A stretch of DNA of 64,000 bases from an uncultured Chitinophagaceae bacterium (lineage in GTDB: Bacteria; Bacteroidota; Bacteroidia; Chitinophagales; Chitinophagaceae), in assembly GCA_937919945.1 (NCBI GenBank), contig CALESY010000035.1, positions 22,887 through 86,886 of the forward strand, written 5' to 3'. A program made the position numbers and the translations under genes. Every line of letters starts with the position of its first letter. The stretch's first letter is position 1. Of the stretch, positions 52,528-61,456 are shown piece by piece. The notes beneath the pieces are model-generated. The model did not search any database. It saw only the letters and a list, made by a program, of their open reading frames with translations, and was not told the origin of the DNA.

Positions 52528-54759
52528 ATGAACAGTGTATTGAAAAACATATTCCAGTTTCTGCCAGTACAGTTACTGATACTTCACTTTCGTAAGTATC
52601 AATTATTACTATTGTTTTGGGTGGTAATAATAACTACCATTACTGGGCATTTTGCTGCTATATTTGGCGCCAGGTCGCTATTCTTAGCCCCCGAATATCA
52701 GGGTAAAATCAGCTTTTTCAGCATGTTTATCTTGGGTGGTGCTATGGCTGTATTCGTTATGTCATGGCATATTACCACATTCATTATTCATAGTGCACGC
52801 CTGCCGTTTTTAGGTGCTATGAGGCATGCTTTTATTAAATATTGTATCAATAATTCCTTACTACCGTTGGCATTTCTTGTGTTCTACTCATTTGCAGTTA
52901 CACACTATCAATTGCGCGATGAACATACTAGTGCCTCAAGAGCATTCCTTTTTCAGTTGGGTTTCTATACAGGGTTTATACTTATCATCATCGTATCGTT
53001 TGCTTACTTTTTTCGGGTTGACAGAGATTTGCTGAAGGTGGTATTATCGCGCATTGCCAATCCATCGCGGGTTAAAAATTTTATCCCCTATGATGCGCTC
53101 GATTATGAGATAGATGTAGTGAATACAAAAACATTTCTGTCGGGCAGGCTCAAAATAAAACGTTGCGATGAACTGGAGACTTTTTCGCCCCGCCTTTTAC
53201 AAACCGTGCTACGCAAGCATCATCGCAATGCTATTACCGCCAGCATATTCGCATTGATGATGCTGTGGGCATCTGGCTTTTTTGTTGACAAACCCATACT
53301 ACGCTTACCTGCAGGTGCTGGTTTCCTCATCCTGTTTTCTGTAGTGCTTGGCATTGTAGGTGCAATGAAATATTTTTTACGTAGCTGGGAGGTATTGGGT
53401 TGGATTTTTATCATTGCCACTCTTTCTGCATTGGTCAAAAATGATGTTTTTGATGTACGAAGCATCGCTTACGGATTGAATTACAAAACATCTGTTACAG
53501 AAAAACCTAAGTATGACACACAAAGCCTGAATGCAATATTTACAGACAGCCTTTGTAAGCAAGATAAGCTATTGGAAGAAAAACGATTGGCGTTATGGCA
53601 AAGCAAGCGTATAGCAGCAGGTGATACAAATGCACCACTGGTAGTAGTATGTGTAAGCGGTGGCGGTAACAGAGCAGCATACTGGACATTCAGAAACCTG
53701 CAATACTTGGATAGTATCACAAACGGCAGACTATATAACAACACATTACTTATAACCGGTGCATCCGGTGGTATGTTAGGGGCTGCCTATTGGCGTGATG
53801 TGCAACACAAGTACAGGCAAATTAATCAGCCATCGCTTTATCAGCAACAGCATCAGGATAATATTGGTAAAGACCTGCTGAATGCGATTGTATTCTCATT
53901 GGTAAGTGTTGATCTTGTATCTCCTTTCAACAAAATAGCGGTGGCAGGGTATTCCTACAAAAAAGATCGTGGTTATGCGATGGAACAGGAATTGATACGT
54001 AATACAGATGGCATATTGGATAAAAACTTGGGCTATTATACTACCAAAGAACAAAACTGTGAAATGCCTGCGCTGATAGTCAACAGTACTATTATCAACG
54101 ATGGCAAACGCCTGATGATGGCTGCATCACCCGTAAGCTATCTCTGCAAGCCTGCTTACGATAGTAACAATGATAACGCTTTGGTAGATGCTATAGACTT
54201 CAGCAGATTTTTTGCCAAACAAGATGCACATAACATGCGCATCACTTCTGCCCTTCGTATGAATGCTACGTTCCCTTATATATTGCCGGTAGTACGGCTG
54301 CCGTCTGTCCCGGAAATGAATACGATGGATGCAGGACTACGAGATAACTTCGGTATTGAAGTGGCAGCGCGATACCTGTATAGTATGAGTAACTGGATAA
54401 ACGCAAACAACAAAAAGGTAATACTGTTGCAAATACGCGATACCAGAGAAAATCAGCTATTCCCGCAATCGCATATCAATTCGTTAGGTAGTATGGTGTC
54501 CAGCCCATTGTTTGTAATACAGAATAAATGGGAGAGTTTCCAGTCTTACGGCCATGCCTATCTGAAAGACTATGCCAATAGCTTGTTTGGCAGCAGGTTG
54601 CAGATAGTAACTATGGAATATATACCCGAACACGAGGATAAAACGGCTGCCCTCAACTTTCACCTCACACAGCGGGAAAAGAAAGATTTGTTACAGTCCG
54701 TTTATTCACCACAAAACCAGGCTGATGTAAATCTCATCAAACAAATGCTAAGTGAATAA
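52528..54759 (+). CDS. membrane patatin-like phospholipase
   Basis: 743 residues. Residues 1 to about 310 contain around seven hydrophobic segments. The C-terminal part is a patatin-type lipase: oxyanion loop VSGGGNRAA near 376, nucleophile GASGG near 410-414 (Ser412), and a catalytic Asp candidate in MDAGLRDNFG near 599. It would hydrolyse acyl ester bonds of membrane lipids. The fusion of a polytopic membrane part to patatin is much larger than the ordinary soluble family. It stands between ctaA (71 bases) and a GT2 gene (30 bases) on the same strand. Confidence 0.83.
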   Translation: MNSVLKNIFQFLPVQLLILHFRKYQLLLLFWVVIITTITGHFAAIFGARSLFLAPEYQGKISFFSMFILGGAMAVFVMSWHITTFIIHSARLPFLGAMRHAFIKYCINNSLLPLAFLVFYSFAVTHYQLRDEHTSASRAFLFQLGFYTGFILIIIVSFAYFFRVDRDLLKVVLSRIANPSRVKNFIPYDALDYEIDVVNTKTFLSGRLKIKRCDELETFSPRLLQTVLRKHHRNAITASIFALMMLWASGFFVDKPILRLPAGAGFLILFSVVLGIVGAMKYFLRSWEVLGWIFIIATLSALVKNDVFDVRSIAYGLNYKTSVTEKPKYDTQSLNAIFTDSLCKQDKLLEEKRLALWQSKRIAAGDTNAPLVVVCVSGGGNRAAYWTFRNLQYLDSITNGRLYNNTLLITGASGGMLGAAYWRDVQHKYRQINQPSLYQQQHQDNIGKDLLNAIVFSLVSVDLVSPFNKIAVAGYSYKKDRGYAMEQELIRNTDGILDKNLGYYTTKEQNCEMPALIVNSTIINDGKRLMMAASPVSYLCKPAYDSNNDNALVDAIDFSRFFAKQDAHNMRITSALRMNATFPYILPVVRLPSVPEMNTMDAGLRDNFGIEVAARYLYSMSNWINANNKKVILLQIRDTRENQLFPQSHINSLGSMVSSPLFVIQNKWESFQSYGHAYLKDYANSLFGSRLQIVTMEYIPEHEDKTAALNFHLTQREKKDLLQSVYSPQNQADVNLIKQMLSE

Positions 54760-54789
54760 TACAGATTAACTTAGCGGACAAGAATTTTC

Positions 54790-55662
54790 ATGAAAGTAAC
54801 AGGTTTCAGCATCATCCGTAACGCAGTAAAATATGATTACCCCATCGTGGAAGCGATACAATCTGTACTGCCGGTGTGCGATGAATTTGTGATAGGCATC
54901 GGGCAATCTGAAGACGATACGATAGCATTAATAGAAAACATCAACAGCCCTAAAATAAAAATCATACACACCATTTGGGACGATAGCTTACGCACAGGCG
55001 GACTAGTATTGAGCGATGAAACCAATAAAGTTTTCAAAGCCATAGAAGAAGATACTGATTGGTGTTTTTACATACAAGGCGATGAAGTGATACATGAGCA
55101 ATACCACAAAGCCATCCGTAGTGGTATGCAGCAATATTTAGACGATAAAAGGGTAGATGGTCTGCTGTTTAAATACCTTCACTTTTATGGCTCTTACGAC
55201 TATGTAGGTAGTTCTACCCGCTGGTATCCGCACGAAATACGCATCATCCGCAACAATAAAAGTATTTATTCTTACAAAGATGCACAGGGTTTCCGTAAGG
55301 GTGATGATGAAAAACTGCAAGTAAAATTATTAGACGCTTATGTGTACCATTATGGCTGGGTAAAGGACCCGCGAGCCATGCAACGCAAGCAGGAGAATTT
55401 TCATAAAATGTGGCACGACGATGCGTGGCTGGAGAGCAACGTCATCAAAGCGGAAGCTTTTGATTATGTGGGTGATATTGACGAGTTAGCAAAGTTTACA
55501 GGCACGCATCCAGCCGTTATGCAGGCACGTATCAACCGCATCAACTGGCAATTTGATTACGATATATCGTACAATAAGCGAAGCCTGAAAACAAAATTCA
55601 AGCAATTTGCCGAGGATGTGTTAGGTATCAGTATGAGTTATAAAAACTACAAACTCATCTAG
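54790..55662 (+). CDS. glycosyltransferase family 2 protein
   Basis: 290 residues. N terminus MKVTGFSIIRNAVKYDYPIVEAIQSVLPVCDEFVIGIGQSEDDT resembles a GT2-like (GT-A) nucleotide-binding domain, but the usual DxD reads here as QGDEVIHEQY. The C-terminal half (YVYHYGWVKDPRAMQRKQENFHKMWHDD) matches a Bacteroidota subgroup. No membrane segments or signal. It is downstream of the membrane patatin by 30 bases. Its stop codon overlaps the hutH stop (CTAG, 55659-55662), tail to tail without a terminator. Sugar and acceptor unknown. Confidence 0.83.
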   Translation: MKVTGFSIIRNAVKYDYPIVEAIQSVLPVCDEFVIGIGQSEDDTIALIENINSPKIKIIHTIWDDSLRTGGLVLSDETNKVFKAIEEDTDWCFYIQGDEVIHEQYHKAIRSGMQQYLDDKRVDGLLFKYLHFYGSYDYVGSSTRWYPHEIRIIRNNKSIYSYKDAQGFRKGDDEKLQVKLLDAYVYHYGWVKDPRAMQRKQENFHKMWHDDAWLESNVIKAEAFDYVGDIDELAKFTGTHPAVMQARINRINWQFDYDISYNKRSLKTKFKQFAEDVLGISMSYKNYKLI

Positions 55663-57137
55663 GCGAGCACAGCTTCGCTATCTCTGTTCAGAAATTGTTC
55701 TGCTTTTATCAAATCGTCGTGCAGCAGCCTGTCTGTTGGCATAAACGGTACTTCTTTACGAAAAGCTGCATGCAGTTTTTCCAGCCCAGCAGACGTGCTT
55801 GCAGGCCTTCGTAAATCTAATGCTTGTACTGCAGTCAACAGTTCTATCGCTAACACTCGTTGCACATTCATCACCACACGGCGTAATTTGGTTGCAGCAT
55901 TTGCCCCCATGCTCACATGGTCTTCCTGCCCGTTACTGCTTACGATACTGTCAACCGATGCAGGAGTACATAATTGTTTACTCTGACTCACTATGGCAGC
56001 TGCCGTATATTGTGCTATCATAAAGCCACTGTTTACGCCGGCTTCAGGCGCAAGGAACGGCGGCAGGTTGCGCTGCCCACTGATTAATAAATATGTTCTT
56101 CTTTCAGAAATATTGGCAAGCTCTGCAATGGCTATTGCAAGAAAATCAAGGTTCAGGGCTAACGGTTGCCCATGAAAATTACCACCGCTCATGATGGCAT
56201 CTTCATCATGAAAGACAATGGGGTTGTCTGTCACCGAATTAATTTCTGTTTCTACAATACTGCCTACCATATCTATCACATCCTTACTGGCACCATGCAC
56301 CTGCGGCATGCAACGAAAAGAATAAGGGTCCTGTACTTGTTCTTTTGGCATGGCCTGTATAGCACTACCCTGTAGCAATGCCAGTATACGTTGTGCCGTT
56401 GCTATTTGCCCTTTGTGCGGGCGCACACGATGTATTGGGTGTTTAAATGGTTCATCCTTTGCCATAAACGCATCTGCAGATAAGGCGCCGATAACATCTG
56501 CCCATGCAGCTAATTGTTTAGACTTTATCAAACACCATACGGCATGGCTGCTCATAAACTGAGTGCCGTTTAACAAAGCTAAACCCTCTTTAGCAGCTAA
56601 TGGTATTGGCTGCAAGCCTGTTTCCTGCAATACTTCTCCTGCATCCCTCACTGCACCTTTATAGCGCACTTTACCTTTGCCGAATATCGGCAGGCTCAGA
56701 TGCGCCAACGGTGCCAAGTCGCCCGATGCGCCGAGTGAACCTAGCTCATATACCACCGGCGTAATGCCCAAGTTGTAAAAGTCTATCAAGCGCTGTACAA
56801 TCTCCTTACGTACGCCGCTATAACCACGCCCTAAGCCATGTGATTTTAACAATAGCATCCAGCGTACTATGTCTTCAGGCACTTCATCGCCCATACCACA
56901 GGCATGAGAGCAAACTAAGTTTTCCTGTAGCTGCGATAATTCGTCATCTGCAATCCGCACATTACAAAGCGAACCAAAACCCGTATTAATACCATAATAG
57001 GTTTGTCCTTTTTGTAGTATGTTGTCAAGGTATTCACGGTTAGTTGTAATGCGTGTAAAAGCATCTGTTGGCAACGAGAATGAAGATGCATTCCACTTAC
57101 TCAGAAAATCAATTGAAATATGTTCAGGAAGTTCCAT
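55659..57137 (-). CDS. hutH: histidine ammonia-lyase
   Basis: 492 residues. The MIO prosthetic group forms from Ala-Ser-Gly at 137-139 in GSLGASGDLAPLAH. It deaminates L-histidine to urocanate. The selectivity segment NLVCSHACGMG has Ser-His at 77-78, as expected for histidine rather than phenylalanine or tyrosine lyases. Start is the ATG at 57137 (MELPEH), not the in-frame TTG at 57158, which lies within the promoter box. The usual hutU, hutI and hutG neighbours are absent, so the rest of the pathway must be elsewhere. Confidence 0.93.
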   Translation of the reverse strand: MELPEHISIDFLSKWNASSFSLPTDAFTRITTNREYLDNILQKGQTYYGINTGFGSLCNVRIADDELSQLQENLVCSHACGMGDEVPEDIVRWMLLLKSHGLGRGYSGVRKEIVQRLIDFYNLGITPVVYELGSLGASGDLAPLAHLSLPIFGKGKVRYKGAVRDAGEVLQETGLQPIPLAAKEGLALLNGTQFMSSHAVWCLIKSKQLAAWADVIGALSADAFMAKDEPFKHPIHRVRPHKGQIATAQRILALLQGSAIQAMPKEQVQDPYSFRCMPQVHGASKDVIDMVGSIVETEINSVTDNPIVFHDEDAIMSGGNFHGQPLALNLDFLAIAIAELANISERRTYLLISGQRNLPPFLAPEAGVNSGFMIAQYTAAAIVSQSKQLCTPASVDSIVSSNGQEDHVSMGANAATKLRRVVMNVQRVLAIELLTAVQALDLRRPASTSAGLEKLHAAFRKEVPFMPTDRLLHDDLIKAEQFLNRDSEAVLA

Positions 57138-57155
57138 TATACTGTATTGTGGCAG

Positions 57156-57163
57156 CAAATGTA
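57156..57163 (-). promoter_or_regulatory. TAnnTTTG -7 box upstream of hutH
   Basis: TACATTTG on the minus strand, 18 bases before the ATG at 57137. Confidence 0.55.
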
Positions 57164-57190
57164 CTTATTAGCCCCGAAAGGCTGAAACAG

Positions 57191-57712
57191 CTATTTTTTA
57201 GCTATGTCTTTTTCAATAATCACTCGCAAATCGGCCTCAATGCTTTTGCTGACAGACTCCGTTATTCTGCCAACTTCTTCATTGTCTTTTACCAATATAA
57301 ATGCAGGTACACGGGTGATGTTGTAAAACTTGCTCTCCCCGTATTTTGTTTGCTTATTCCTGTCTACTCCATACATGGTGTACATAGGCATCGGGTAATT
57401 GACCATGCCCATTACTTTCAACAGTTTAGGTACTAATATTTGAGAATCCTCACACCATGTGCCCATTACCGTAACGATGCTGTAATTGGCAAGGTGTTGT
57501 TGCAGAAAAGCTATGTCTTGCATATCAGGCTTGTAGGCATTAATACCGCTTTCCAGCCATTTAAAACTGGGCTCTTTTTGCAAATCATTAAATAGGATTT
57601 GACCTTTAAATACTACCGACCCGTTTTGAGAGTCAACAGAAGTGTAATAATCTGATTGTGCAAACGTCATCATACTCATCATCAACAATACTGCTGTCAA
57701 TAAAATCCTCAT
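57191..57712 (-). CDS. exported thioredoxin-fold protein with a single active-site cysteine
   Basis: 173 residues. Signal peptide MRILLTAVLLMMSMMTFAQ, then a thioredoxin-like fold: the strand YSIVTVMGTWCEDSQ ends in WCEDS (only one Cys of the usual CxxC), and the conserved cis-Pro region reads ITRVPAFILVKDNEEVGRI. With one cysteine it cannot form the normal intramolecular disulfide, so it may act as a monothiol or binding protein in the periplasm. Its ATG overlaps the stop of the MerR-type gene (ATGA), so the two are coupled. Confidence 0.82.
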   Translation of the reverse strand: MRILLTAVLLMMSMMTFAQSDYYTSVDSQNGSVVFKGQILFNDLQKEPSFKWLESGINAYKPDMQDIAFLQQHLANYSIVTVMGTWCEDSQILVPKLLKVMGMVNYPMPMYTMYGVDRNKQTKYGESKFYNITRVPAFILVKDNEEVGRITESVSKSIEADLRVIIEKDIAKK

Positions 57713-58230
57713 GTAAGCTGTTTTCTTATCTGTAATAATTTGCTCCGCAATACCTGTAATGACTTTTTCAGGTCAACTTGCTGTACTGATATTTTGCGAT
57801 TTTCTTTCAGTTTTGACTTCGCACCGCTGATCGTAAACCCACGCTCCTTAACAAGATGGTAAATGGTATTGATTTCTCGTACTTGCTCGGGTGTATATAA
57901 CCTGTCTCCTTTGCGGGTGGTACGCACTTTCATGTCAAACTCTTTTGTCCAGAATCGTATGTTGGAAGTATTGACTTTGAAAATGGCGGCTACCTCGCCG
58001 ATTGTGTAGTATTGTTTATCCCCTTCCCATTTACGCAGGGTATCCGATTTATGAGTATCCTCTTTTGCAGTTTTCGATTTTTTGGCCTTCGATGGTTTGG
58101 GCACAGTGTCTTCTTCTGCAACGGTATCTGCTTCTTCAGCTGCTGTTTTCTTAGCCGCACGCTTACGTACAGGCTTTACAGGCTCTGTTACCAGTTCTTC
58201 GCCAAACAGTGTCAGGACTTTTGTAACCAT
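57709..58230 (-). CDS. MerR-family transcriptional regulator
   Basis: 173 residues. The first 60 are a disordered Lys/Ala/Asp/Glu-rich stretch (VRKRAAKKTAAEEADTVAEE). The MerR helix-turn-helix follows at about 70-140 (YYTIGEVAAIFKVNTSNIRFWTKEFDMKVRTTRKGDRLYTPEQVREINTIY). The C-terminal helix is short and no cysteine or metal-binding site is obvious, so the effector is unclear. Start: the ATG at 58230, not the GTG one codon earlier. It is coupled to the thioredoxin-fold gene. It is divergent from mqnC. A TAnnTTG-like box (TTATTTTG) lies about 10 bases upstream. Confidence 0.88.
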   Translation of the reverse strand: MVTKVLTLFGEELVTEPVKPVRKRAAKKTAAEEADTVAEEDTVPKPSKAKKSKTAKEDTHKSDTLRKWEGDKQYYTIGEVAAIFKVNTSNIRFWTKEFDMKVRTTRKGDRLYTPEQVREINTIYHLVKERGFTISGAKSKLKENRKISVQQVDLKKSLQVLRSKLLQIRKQLT

Positions 58231-58334
58231 CACTACAAAATAACAAAAAATTCATCATGCCGATATGATATATTATTAACAGGCATGTATATAACGCTAT
58301 TGATAATCTGTATATCAGGCAACCCTTTTTAGCT

Positions 58335-58342
58335 TAATTTTG
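58335..58342 (+). promoter_or_regulatory. TAnnTTTG -7 box upstream of mqnC
   Basis: TAATTTTG, 21 bases before the ATG at 58364. Confidence 0.5.
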
Positions 58343-58363
58343 TTGTTACTATTAAAGGTTTCC

Positions 58364-59488
58364 ATGCAATTATCTACGCTATACGAACGTGCCTTACGTT
58401 TTGATTTTCTGAGTGCTGAAGAAGGTGTGTTCCTATTTGAAAATGCCCCGCTGGCAGATTTGATGTTTGTTGCCAACGAGCTACGCAAAATACAGGTGCC
58501 ACATGGTAAGGTTACATGGATTATAGACCGCAATATGAACACAACCAATGTATGTATTGCCAACTGCAAGTTCTGCAACTTTTACCGCATACCCGGGCAC
58601 GAGGAATCTTATATCACCGATATAGAAACCTACAAACAAAAGATTGAAGAAACGTTTCGCTATGGCGGCGAACAACTTTTATTGCAAGGTGGCCATCACC
58701 CCGATTTAGGATTGGATTATTACACTGCACTATTCCGTCAGCTAAAAGATATGTACCCCAACCTGAAGTTGCATGCTTTAGGCCCGCCGGAGGTGGCGCA
58801 TATCTGCAAGGTATCGGGTGTTTCTCATCGGGAGGCTTTGCTGGCACTGAAAGAGGCGGGCATGGATAGTATGCCTGGGCCAGGAGCAGAGATACTTAAT
58901 GACCGAGTGCGCCGCCTCATATCAAAAGGTAAATGCGGTGCTCAAGAATGGCTGGATATTATGCACGAGGCTCATAAAGTCGGGCTAACAACCAGTGCTA
59001 CCATGATGTTCGGGCATGTGGAAACCATTTACGAACGTTTTGAACACCTTGTAAAGCTGCGCGAAGTACAGGCTAAGAAACCCGAGGATGCTAAAGGCTT
59101 TATCGCATTCATACCATGGACGTTTCAGGATGTGGATACATTGCTGAACAGGATACGCGGCACTAAAAACCACACAACTGCCGAAGAATATATCCGCATG
59201 ATAGCTATGAGCCGAATCATGCTGCCGAATGTGAAAAACATACAGGCATCATGGCTTACAGTTGGTAAGCAGGTGGCGCAAATGTGCCTGCATGCCGGTG
59301 CCAACGATTTTGGCTCTATTATGATTGAGGAGAATGTAGTGAGTGCAGCTGGTGCTCCACACCGTTTCACCTACAAGGGCATTCAGCAAGCCATTAACGA
59401 AGCAGGCTTCCCTGCACAGCTTCGCAATCAGCAATATGAATTCCGCCAACTGCCGGAGAATATAGAAGAGCAGGTAATAGCATATTAA
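58364..59488 (+). CDS. mqnC: cyclic dehypoxanthinyl futalosine synthase
   Basis: 374 residues. Radical SAM enzyme that cyclises dehypoxanthine futalosine in the futalosine route to menaquinone. The 4Fe-4S motif CIANCKFC gives Cys64, Cys68 and Cys71; DRNMNTTNVC, LLQGGHHPDLGLDYY, ATMMFGHVET, IPWTFQ and ASWLTVGKQVAQ are family blocks. Start at the ATG at 58364; an in-frame TTG at 58340 lies inside the promoter box. mqnA, mqnB and mqnD are not in the window. A hairpin follows. Confidence 0.94.
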   Translation: MQLSTLYERALRFDFLSAEEGVFLFENAPLADLMFVANELRKIQVPHGKVTWIIDRNMNTTNVCIANCKFCNFYRIPGHEESYITDIETYKQKIEETFRYGGEQLLLQGGHHPDLGLDYYTALFRQLKDMYPNLKLHALGPPEVAHICKVSGVSHREALLALKEAGMDSMPGPGAEILNDRVRRLISKGKCGAQEWLDIMHEAHKVGLTTSATMMFGHVETIYERFEHLVKLREVQAKKPEDAKGFIAFIPWTFQDVDTLLNRIRGTKNHTTAEEYIRMIAMSRIMLPNVKNIQASWLTVGKQVAQMCLHAGANDFGSIMIEENVVSAAGAPHRFTYKGIQQAINEAGFPAQLRNQQYEFRQLPENIEEQVIAY

Positions 59489-59510
59489 AACCATTAATTA
59501 ATATATTGAT

Positions 59511-59537
59511 ACAGCCCGGTTAATACAATCGGGCTGT
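59511..59537 (+). terminator. hairpin terminator after mqnC
   Basis: Eight-base stem ACAGCCCG paired with CGGGCTGT, loop of about ten bases, then a T-rich run. It lies 22 bases after the mqnC stop and just before the TauE/SafE gene. Confidence 0.8.
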
Positions 59538-59554
59538 TTTGTTATTTTGTGGCA

Positions 59555-60316
59555 ATGCTTACACTCATTGCATTATGTTTTTTCGCTTTTCTGGCAGGCT
59601 TTATAGATGCCATGGTAGGTGGTGGTGGGCTGATACAACTACCTGCTTTCTTCATACTGCAACCACACTTAAGCCTTGTACAAACTTTAACCACCAACAA
59701 AACAGCTTCTTTTTTCGGCACATCGGTATCTGCCTATCGCTACATCAAACGTGTCGACATTGATTGGAGTCACCTAACACCAGCTATCATAGCAGCCTTT
59801 ATCGGTTCTTTTTCTGGTGCACTATTGGTATCATTCATACACAAAGAGCAGTTTATGCCTTTTATCATCTGCATACTGATATTGGTGTTGTTATATACTG
59901 TCTTGAAAAAAGAATTAGGTCTGCATCATGTTGATAAATCATTGACGAGAAACCGTTACATGACATACGCCATCTGTACTGGCGGCATCATTGGTTTTTA
60001 TGACGGGCTCATAGGTCCGGGTACTGGCAGCTTTTTGATATTTTCTTTTGTAGTATTGTTTGGCTACAATTTCCTGCATGCATCTGCCAATGCAAAAATC
60101 ATCAATGTGGTTACCAACATTGCTGCATTATTATTCTTTCTGTTTAAAGGAAATATTATCTGGTCTATAGCACTGCCAGTAGGTGCTGCCAATATGCTGG
60201 GCAGCTATGCAGGCTCGCATGTAGCATTAAAGAAAGGCAGCGCGTTCATCCGCTTGTTTTTTATATTGGTAGTATTGGCACTGATAGCTAAGCTGGGGTA
60301 CGACTACCTGCTATAG
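59555..60316 (+). CDS. TauE/SafE family sulfite exporter-type permease
   Basis: 253 residues, seven to eight membrane helices (LIALCFFAFLAGFIDAMVGGGGLIQLPAF at the start). The family-typical GGGG near residue 25 and the second GFYDGLIGPGTGSFLIF repeat place it in the TauE/SafE group, which moves sulfite, organosulfur or other anions. The ATG at 59555 is preferred over an in-frame GTG at 59549. It converges with the aminotransferase and the ends overlap by six bases. The substrate is not predictable. Confidence 0.9.
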   Translation: MLTLIALCFFAFLAGFIDAMVGGGGLIQLPAFFILQPHLSLVQTLTTNKTASFFGTSVSAYRYIKRVDIDWSHLTPAIIAAFIGSFSGALLVSFIHKEQFMPFIICILILVLLYTVLKKELGLHHVDKSLTRNRYMTYAICTGGIIGFYDGLIGPGTGSFLIFSFVVLFGYNFLHASANAKIINVVTNIAALLFFLFKGNIIWSIALPVGAANMLGSYAGSHVALKKGSAFIRLFFILVVLALIAKLGYDYLL

Positions 60317-61456
60317 CTTACGCAACCTGTCCATCGCCTCTATCAGCGTGCTTTCTTTTTTGGCGAAGCAAAAACGTATCAATTTGTCGTCTTTCTTATT
60401 GCTGTAAAATGCACTGATGGGTATAGTTGCAACACCATGCTCTTGGGTAAGCCATTTTGTAAATTCTATGTCTGGCTGTGTACTTATGTTCGCATAGCTC
60501 ACCGTTTGGAAGTAACTGCCTGCTGCGGGTTGATGTATAGTAAACGGTGTGTCTTTCAGCAACGATAAAAAATAATCACGCTTTTGTTGCATCATACTGC
60601 TTACGTCGGGTAGTGCAGGTTGCGATAGGTATTGCGCCAATGCGTATTGAGCAGGGGTATTCACTGCAAAACACAAAAACTGGTGTATACGTCTGAAGGC
60701 TATAGTATAGTCGGGCGGGGCAATGCAGTAGCCCATCTTCCAACCTGTGTTATGAAACACTTTGCCAAATGAATACAGTACAAAACTCCGCTGTCGCAAT
60801 TCTTCGTGCTGCAATACGCTGATGTGTTTGTTGCCATCGAATACCAATTGCTCATACACCTCATCAGACAATACAACAATATTTGTGTTACGTATAATTT
60901 CTGCTAGCTTATCCCAATCTTCCTTTGCCCATATTGCACCCGTGGGGTTGTGTGGGGTATTAACGATAATGGCTTTTGTCTTTTTGCTGATGGCGTTTTT
61001 TACACGTTCCCAATCTACACTGAAGCCTGGTGCTTGCAGCGGTACTGGTATCACCTTAGCACCATTGGTTTCTATATTGGGTATATAGCTATCGTACGCG
61101 GGCTCCAACACTATTACTTCATCACCCGCTTCCAGTAATGCGGTAAACGCTGTATAGATGGCATAGGTAGCTCCAGGCGTAATAGTTATTTCCGTATCGG
61201 GGTTAATATTAAGCCCGTAACGTTTTGAGAAATCATTGCTTATGGCCTGCCTTAGTTGTGGCAAGCCCGTCATAGGTGCGTATTGATTAAAGCCTTGCTG
61301 CGTAGCTTCAAATAGAAGTACCCCTAGTTTTTCGTCAATGGGAAAATCAGGAAAGCCTTGCGATAAATTGATGGCATTGCATTGCTGCGCCAGCGCACTC
61401 ATAACGGTAAAAATAGTAGTGCCTGTAACCGAATGTTTTTGCGGAAGTATCATCAT
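60311..61456 (-). CDS. PLP-dependent aminotransferase (methionine/kynurenine type)
   Basis: 381 residues of fold-type I, subgroup I aminotransferases. INLSQGFPDFPIDEKL is the start typical of YbdL-like methionine or kynurenine aminotransferases. The PLP lysine is Lys232 in LYSFGKVFHNTGWKMGY, with NTPHNPTGAIW (167-176) and SDEVYEQLVF for cofactor binding. It is coupled to the mannose-1-phosphate guanylyltransferase gene, its first ATG overlapping that stop by one base (TAATG). The exact amino acid specificity cannot be decided. Confidence 0.92.
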   Translation of the reverse strand: MMILPQKHSVTGTTIFTVMSALAQQCNAINLSQGFPDFPIDEKLGVLLFEATQQGFNQYAPMTGLPQLRQAISNDFSKRYGLNINPDTEITITPGATYAIYTAFTALLEAGDEVIVLEPAYDSYIPNIETNGAKVIPVPLQAPGFSVDWERVKNAISKKTKAIIVNTPHNPTGAIWAKEDWDKLAEIIRNTNIVVLSDEVYEQLVFDGNKHISVLQHEELRQRSFVLYSFGKVFHNTGWKMGYCIAPPDYTIAFRRIHQFLCFAVNTPAQYALAQYLSQPALPDVSSMMQQKRDYFLSLLKDTPFTIHQPAAGSYFQTVSYANISTQPDIEFTKWLTQEHGVATIPISAFYSNKKDDKLIRFCFAKKESTLIEAMDRLRKL

